Shown: positions 33,186-36,695 of the stretch, in pieces
Position numbering within the stretch: position 1 is the stretch's first letter
How the letters are laid out: the number at the start of each line of letters is the position of its first letter
Source of the DNA: DATBIS01 sp036556805
GTDB lineage: Bacteria; Actinomycetota; UBA4738; HRBIN12
DNA length: 36,695 bases
NCBI GenBank assembly: GCA_036556805.1
Contig: DATBIS010000085.1
Span: 1-36,695, forward strand
Direction: 5' to 3'
The notes under the pieces: model-generated
Databases searched by the model: none
Told to the model about the DNA's origin: nothing
Seen by the model: the letters and a program-made list of their open reading frames with translations, nothing else
Position numbers and translations under genes: made by a program

Positions 33186-33227
33186 GACCAGGCTCTTTCG
33201 TCCGCTCGCGCGCGGAGACCCTTGGCC

Positions 33228-33905
33228 ATGATCAGTCTTCAACATGTCACGAAGGTGTATCGGAACGGCGTAACCGCCCTCACGGACGTGTCCGTGGAGA
33301 TCGAGAAGGGCGAGTTCGTCTTCGTGGTGGGACCATCCGGTTCCGGGAAGTCCACGCTCATCCGCTTGCTGCTGAAAGAGGAGGAGCCCTCGAAGGGCGA
33401 CGTGTTCATCGCCGGCAAGCACCTCAACAAGTACTCGACCTGGAAGGTGCCACACCTGCGCCGGAACATCGGCACGGTCTTCCAGGACTACAAGCTGCTC
33501 ACCGACAAGACGGTGTTCGAGAACGTGGCGTTCGCGCTCGAGGTGATCGGCAAGCAGAAGATCGTCATCGACCAGCGCGTGCCCGAGGTGCTCGACTACG
33601 TGGGCCTCGGGGAGAAGCTCAACAGCTACCCCGACGAGCTCTCCGGCGGCGAGCAGCAGCGGGTCTCGATCGCGCGCGCGTGCGTGAACCGGCCCCTCGT
33701 GCTGCTCGCCGACGAGCCAACCGGCAACCTCGACCCGAGCACGTCGGTCGACATCATGCGGCTGCTCGACAAGGTGAACCGGATCGGCACCACGGTCGTG
33801 ATGGCCACGCACGATCAGGCCATCGTCGACGCGATGCGCAAGAGGGTCGTGGAGCTCGAGAAGGGGCAGGTCGTGCGCGACCAGGCGCGCGGCGTCTACA
33901 GCTGA
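33228..33905 (+). CDS. ftsE: Cell division ATP-binding protein FtsE
   Basis: FtsE is the ABC-type ATPase that, with FtsX, controls peptidoglycan hydrolases at the division site. It has 225 residues with Walker A GPSGSGKST (about 35-43), Q-loop VFQDYKLL near 83, ABC signature LSGGEQQR near 138, Walker B VLLADEPTG near 158, and the switch His in MATHDQ near 191. The start is set at the ATG at 33228, giving MISLQHVTKVY as in other FtsE; a TTG two codons earlier is also in frame. Its TGA overlaps the ftsX ATG by one base. Confidence 0.96.
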   Translation: MISLQHVTKVYRNGVTALTDVSVEIEKGEFVFVVGPSGSGKSTLIRLLLKEEEPSKGDVFIAGKHLNKYSTWKVPHLRRNIGTVFQDYKLLTDKTVFENVAFALEVIGKQKIVIDQRVPEVLDYVGLGEKLNSYPDELSGGEQQRVSIARACVNRPLVLLADEPTGNLDPSTSVDIMRLLDKVNRIGTTVVMATHDQAIVDAMRKRVVELEKGQVVRDQARGVYS

Positions 33906-34837
33906 TGCGGCTGGACTATTACTTCCGCGAGACCGCCACCGGTCTCCGGCGCAACGGCATCGTGGCGTTCGGCGCGGTCTCGACGTCGTTCATCGCGCTG
34001 TTCCTGTTCGGGCTCGCGCTCTTGATCTACCGCGAGCTCAACCTCGTGATCTTCAACGTCACCGAGAACGTGGAGGTGGCCGTCTACCTGAAGGACGGGC
34101 CCGACCACAGCGACCCACCGCAGGACACGGTCGTGAGGCTCACGGGCAAGCTCGCGTCGCTCCCCGCCGTCGCGAGCGTCACCTACCAGTCGAAGGACGA
34201 AGCCTACGAGCGCTTCAAGGAGCTGTTCGCGGGCAAGCCGGTGTTCACCGAGAACGTCTCGCCCGACGCGATCCCCGCGTCGCTCCGCGTCCACCTCACC
34301 GATACGGGGCTCTTCGATCAGATCAAGGCCGCGCTCGACTGCAACGACCAGCAGCAGCCGAACGGCAGCACGAAGCTCGTTTGCACCGAACCGGGGGTCG
34401 ATACGATCGCGGACTTCTCGACGCTCCTCGAACAGCTCACGCAGATCACGCGGCTGTTATCGCTCGGCGTCCTCTCGATCGCGATCGTCATGCTCTTCTC
34501 CGCGATCGTCCTCATCGCGAACACGCTGCGGATGGGGATGTTCGCGCGACGTCGGGAGATCGGCATCATGCGGCTCGTCGGCGCCACGAACTGGCGGATC
34601 CGGATCCCGTTCCTCATCGAGGGCATGGTGGAGTCGCTCGTGGGCGCGGGGCTCGCCGTGCTCGCGCTCTTCGTGCTGAAGGTGACGGTGATCGACGGGC
34701 TCAGCGGGCAGATCCGCTTCTTCCCGTTCGTCCGCAACAGCGACGTGCTCGCGGTCGCGCCGTGGATGCTGCTCGCGAGCGTCTTCGTCGCGATCGTCGC
34801 CGGCACGATCGGGATCCGCCGCTTCCTGGACGTCTAG
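33905..34837 (+). CDS. ftsX: Cell division protein FtsX
   Basis: FtsX is the four-helix membrane partner of FtsE. The 310-residue protein has a first helix at about 20-45, an extracytoplasmic domain (about 45-185), and three C-terminal helices separated by the cytoplasmic coupling segment MGMFARRREIGIMRLVGATNWRIR. The external domain holds two Cys about 16 residues apart (in ALDCND and LVCTEP), which could form a disulfide. In Mycobacterium this domain activates the hydrolase RipC. The ATG overlaps the ftsE stop (TGATG), so the pair is translationally coupled. smpB follows after 7 nt. Confidence 0.95.
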   Translation: MRLDYYFRETATGLRRNGIVAFGAVSTSFIALFLFGLALLIYRELNLVIFNVTENVEVAVYLKDGPDHSDPPQDTVVRLTGKLASLPAVASVTYQSKDEAYERFKELFAGKPVFTENVSPDAIPASLRVHLTDTGLFDQIKAALDCNDQQQPNGSTKLVCTEPGVDTIADFSTLLEQLTQITRLLSLGVLSIAIVMLFSAIVLIANTLRMGMFARRREIGIMRLVGATNWRIRIPFLIEGMVESLVGAGLAVLALFVLKVTVIDGLSGQIRFFPFVRNSDVLAVAPWMLLASVFVAIVAGTIGIRRFLDV

Positions 34838-34844
34838 CACCGCC

Positions 34845-35309
34845 GTGGCGCGCCGCGACGAGGAACGCACGGTCGCGTCGAACCGCCGCGCACGGCACGA
34901 CTATCAGATCCTCGAACGCTTCGAGGCCGGCATCGCGCTCACGGGATCCGAGGTGAAGTCGCTGCGCGCCGGCCGCGCCTCGCTGAACGAGGCCTTCGCG
35001 CGCGCGCAAGGCAACGAGGTCTGGCTGGAGGGCCTGCACATCCCTCCCTACGAGCAGGGGGAGAAGCGCGGCTACGATCCGCTCCGCGCCCGCAAGCTCC
35101 TGCTGCACCGCAAGGAGATCGCGCGGCTCGTCGGCAAGCAGAAGGAGCAGGGCCTCGCGCTCGTGCCGATGCGGATCTACTTCACGCACGGCCTCGCGAA
35201 GCTGGAGCTCGGCCTGGGGAAGGGAAAGCGCGAGTACGAGAAGCGCCAGGCGATCGCGAAGCGCGAGCACGAGCGCGAGATGCAGCGGGCCTCGGGACGC
35301 CGCCGCTGA
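34845..35309 (+). CDS. smpB: SsrA-binding protein SmpB
   Basis: SmpB carries tmRNA into stalled ribosomes for trans-translation. The 154-residue protein shows NRRARHDYQILERFEAGIALTGSEVKSLRAGRASL (about 8-42), the tmRNA-binding core IPPYEQG near 65, LLLHRKEI near 86, and a basic C-terminal tail (YEKRQAIAKREHEREMQR) that enters the mRNA channel. GTG at 34845 starts 7 nt after ftsX. Its partner RNA, ssrA, is encoded 54 bp downstream. Confidence 0.96.
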   Translation: MARRDEERTVASNRRARHDYQILERFEAGIALTGSEVKSLRAGRASLNEAFARAQGNEVWLEGLHIPPYEQGEKRGYDPLRARKLLLHRKEIARLVGKQKEQGLALVPMRIYFTHGLAKLELGLGKGKREYEKRQAIAKREHEREMQRASGRRR

Positions 35310-35339
35310 TCGGTCTTCAGTCGCGCCGCCGACCGGCCG

Positions 35340-35345
35340 TATACT
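35340..35345 (+). promoter_or_regulatory. Putative ssrA -10 box
   Basis: TATACT (five of six matches to TATAAT) lies 18 nt before the mature 5' end of tmRNA. Transcription from about 35352 would give a 12-nt 5' leader removed by RNase P. Confidence 0.55.
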
Positions 35346-35363
35346 CGAAGGACAATTCCATAT

Positions 35364-35709
35364 GGGGGTGCACTGGCTTCGACTCGGACGTTCATCGTCT
35401 GGGTGAAGCGGGCCGAGGTCCCGGATGCCTCGTTAAACGCCGGACCAACACAAGCGCCGATAACTACGCGCTCGCTGCTTAAGTAGTTAAGTAGCCGCCC
35501 CCCTCGGGCCGCCTGCGACCGAGGGACGGGCGTCGTGAGCAGGCTCACGGCGGCGATTCCGCCCGGGGGTCGCCGCCGGACATCGAACCCGGGCTGGCCG
35601 AGAGGTCCTCCGCCTGTGGGAGCCTCGAGGCGAGAACGATCCACAGGCTGCGCCCGGAGAAGCCCCAGTCGGTCGCCCGAGGACGCGGGTTCGATTCCCG
35701 CCACCTCCA
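35364..35709 (+). ncRNA. ssrA: Transfer-messenger RNA (tmRNA)
   Basis: This is a one-piece tmRNA of about 346 nt. The 5' end GGGGGTG (35364-35370) pairs with CACCTCC (35702-35708) as the acceptor stem, with discriminator A at 35709; CCA is not encoded. The 5' part continues with the diagnostic GGCTTCGACTCGG. The T arm is GCGGG-TTCGATT-CCCGC (35685-35701). The tag frame ends AAC ACA AGC GCC GAT AAC TAC GCG CTC GCT GCT TAA (35447-35482), encoding NTSADNYALAA, followed by a second in-frame stop (TAG). The codon before it is ACC, so the resume codon appears to be Thr rather than the usual Ala or Gly. SmpB is encoded directly upstream. Confidence 0.95.
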
Positions 35710-35715
35710 AGAGCG

Positions 35716-35738
35716 CTCAGTCGCGCGAAGCGCCTGAG
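35716..35738 (+). terminator. ssrA terminator hairpin
   Basis: CTCAG-T-CGC (35716-35724) pairs with GCG-C-CTGAG (35730-35738), a 9-bp stem with one internal mismatch and loop GCGAA, followed by GGTTGTTGG. It starts 7 nt after the tmRNA 3' end. Confidence 0.55.
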
Positions 35739-35754
35739 GGTTGTTGGGGGTGCC

Positions 35755-36206
35755 TCAGTTGACTCCGTAACGACGAATGATCTCTCTGGCCCAAGCTAGG
35801 GCGTCGTCGGCTCGGATGCCCGTTGGCTGGGGTCTCACCCAGAGCTCCAGATTCTCGGGCGGTTGTCGTCCTTGACTCCGTTACGGTGATGGACACTCTC
35901 GTCGGGCGTGAGATGCCGTCCGAGTTGGTCTTCCATCACGAGGATGTGTTGGAAGACGTATCCGTTGGACTTCGCTCGAGGATGGTCCGGTCTTCGCACC
36001 ATGACGTAGCCAGCCTTGTGTCTCGTTGTGCCTCCTCGCCAATTGCCGTTGAACTCGTTGCCACTGTCTCGACAGCTCGAACATGTGGCCGACCTGAGCT
36101 GCTTTGATCGCCCACAAGCGCAGGTGTCCCGTGACCGGCACGCGGGGCAGCGTCGATGTCTGCTAGAAGGTCGGAAGTCGCGCTCGCACGAGGAACAACG
36201 GCGCAC
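35755..36206 (-). pseudogene. Frameshifted HNH endonuclease with zinc-finger N terminus
   Basis: From a GTG at 36206 the frame encodes an N-terminal run of Cys pairs (CSSC, CPAC, CACG, CSSC in residues 4-45) and then an HNH domain: GYVMVRRPDHPRAKSNGYV, QHILVMEDQLGRHL, and VHHRNGVKDDNRP near 106-118. Directly after NRP the frame is wrong: it reads RIWSSG and stops. Restoring one G near 35856 gives ENLELWVRPQPTGIRADD and a natural C terminus ending at TGA 35757-35755. This is therefore a one-base deletion or a sequencing error. The region is visibly less G+C-rich than the rest and sits directly after ssrA, a classic integration site, suggesting acquired DNA. HNH_3-type genes are typical of phages and group I introns. 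Confidence 0.78.
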
Positions 36207-36332
36207 GCCCCCAAGGTTAGGGGTTCACCGGATTGGGGTCCGTGAACTGCATCACACTTCTCGTCAAATGCCTTGACGGCACTGCGACCGCTAGGATGAG
36301 CGGACTTTGCAAAGCCGTCGCCAAGGGGTCGG
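36207..36332. promoter_or_regulatory. Divergent gap between the HNH gene and the sulfatase
   Basis: On the minus strand TAACCT (plus AGGTTA, 36214-36219) is 7 nt before the HNH GTG. On the plus strand TAGGAT (36292-36297) precedes the sulfatase, which also has AAGGGG (36323-36328) 4 nt before its ATG. A TTGACG lies only 13 bp before TAGGAT, too close for a standard promoter. GTTCAC/GTGAAC (36223-36228 and 36242-36247) is an inverted repeat with a 13-nt gap, possibly an operator. No gene is seen. Confidence 0.4.
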
Positions 36333-36695
36333 ATGTATCGAACGCTCGCGCTGACGGGCGTCGCACTCGTCGTCACCGCCTCGGCATTGGTCGCCTGTAC
36401 CGGCAACTCCGGCACCAGCGCGACTCCTAGCACCAGCACCGGATCGACGGTGCCGCCGCCCGAAGGTGGGCGTCCGAACGTCGTCGTCATCCTCACGAAC
36501 GATCAGCGCTGGGACTCGCTGTGGGCGCTGCCGAACGTCCAGCGGACGCTTGTAAAGAAGGGCACGACGTTCGAGAACATGTTCGTCGTCAATCCATCCT
36601 GCTGTCCCAGCCGGTCCAGCATCCTCACCGGGCTGTACTCGCATTCCACGGGTGTGTGGCGGAACCACGCTCCGCACGGTGGGTTCGAGTCGTTC
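36333..36695 (+). CDS. Sulfatase-family lipoprotein (partial, runs off the window)
   Basis: The first 121 residues are present. They open with a lipoprotein signal peptide ending in the lipobox LVAC (Cys22 as the lipidated residue), then a Thr/Ser/Pro-rich linker, then the sulfatase start RPNVVVILTNDQRWDSL. The conserved motif CCPSRSSILTG begins at Cys90, the residue converted to formylglycine in type I sulfatases (C-x-P-S-R), followed by YSHSTGVW. In most family members the early metal ligands read DDQ; here it is NDQ. The ATG at 36333 has an AAGGGG ribosome site. Substrate is unknown and the remaining metal ligands lie outside the window. Confidence 0.9.
   Translation, partial: MYRTLALTGVALVVTASALVACTGNSGTSATPSTSTGSTVPPPEGGRPNVVVILTNDQRWDSLWALPNVQRTLVKKGTTFENMFVVNPSCCPSRSSILTGLYSHSTGVWRNHAPHGGFESF

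Noticed and set aside
33135..33812. N-terminal extension of the YfhO-like gene across ftsE
   Set aside because: The extension is antisense to ftsE and shadow-like in composition; the GTG at 33134, behind a -10 box, gives a normal membrane-protein N terminus.
35710..36332. Attachment-site duplication of the tmRNA 3' end or a tRNA gene
   Set aside because: No second copy of the T-arm/acceptor segment is visible before the window ends, and no cloverleaf could be drawn in 36207-36332.

Overview
The window is high-G+C (roughly 70% by eye) bacterial chromosome, and its gene content points to the phylum Actinomycetota. It has a WhiB-family gene, the full coenzyme F420 set (fbiA, fbiB, fused fbiC) and DUF3499 and DUF5719 genes. 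The order fbiB-fbiA / whiB / glycosyltransferase / DUF5719 / DUF3499 / manB / Trm112-like / SIS isomerase / ahcY / comF / hpf / secA / prfB / ftsE-ftsX / smpB / ssrA is the one I know from Streptomyces and Mycobacterium. The mtrA-mtrB-lpqB block found there between ahcY and hpf is absent, so a lineage outside the classical Actinomycetes is likely. I do not assign a genus.

Layout. 1-6280: a purine permease, then convergent fbiB-fbiA, then divergent fbiC. 6388-7096: a WhiB regulator behind an 18-bp palindrome, and a Lys/Ala/Arg-rich histone-like protein ended by a strong terminator. 7120-12742: cell-envelope genes (large membrane glycosyltransferase, DUF5719 protein, L,D-transpeptidase). 12896-13506: DUF3499, behind a second copy of the whiB palindrome, and a small zinc-ribbon protein. 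13526-20351: a tightly overlapping operon for mannose-phosphate and nucleoside/thio-sugar metabolism (manB, Trm112-like, SIS isomerase, purine nucleoside phosphorylase, ahcY, a very short class II aldolase, mtnA and an unknown protein). 20377-24630: comF, a structured RNA ahead of hpf, a NarL-type response regulator, a DinB-like protein and a thiamine-diphosphate enzyme. 24667-28725: secA and prfB, the latter with its programmed +1 frameshift. 28730-33134: two large membrane proteins on opposite strands whose 3' ends overlap. 33180-35738: ftsE-ftsX-smpB-ssrA. 35755-36695: an accessory tail with a frameshifted HNH endonuclease and the start of a sulfatase lipoprotein.

Regulatory architecture is the most informative part. 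Many genes that begin a transcription unit have a TANNNT -10 box only 6-9 nt before the start codon and no Shine-Dalgarno sequence, which implies leaderless mRNAs. Genes inside operons overlap the gene before by 4 nt (ATGA/GTGA/TTGA) or carry a Shine-Dalgarno site. Two promoters, those of whiB and the DUF3499 gene, share an almost identical palindrome placed over the promoter core, which suggests one unknown repressor controlling both. A roughly 240-nt RNA closed by a 14-bp helix starts inside the end of comF and stops just before the hpf ribosome-binding site. By position it is a candidate raiA-motif RNA.
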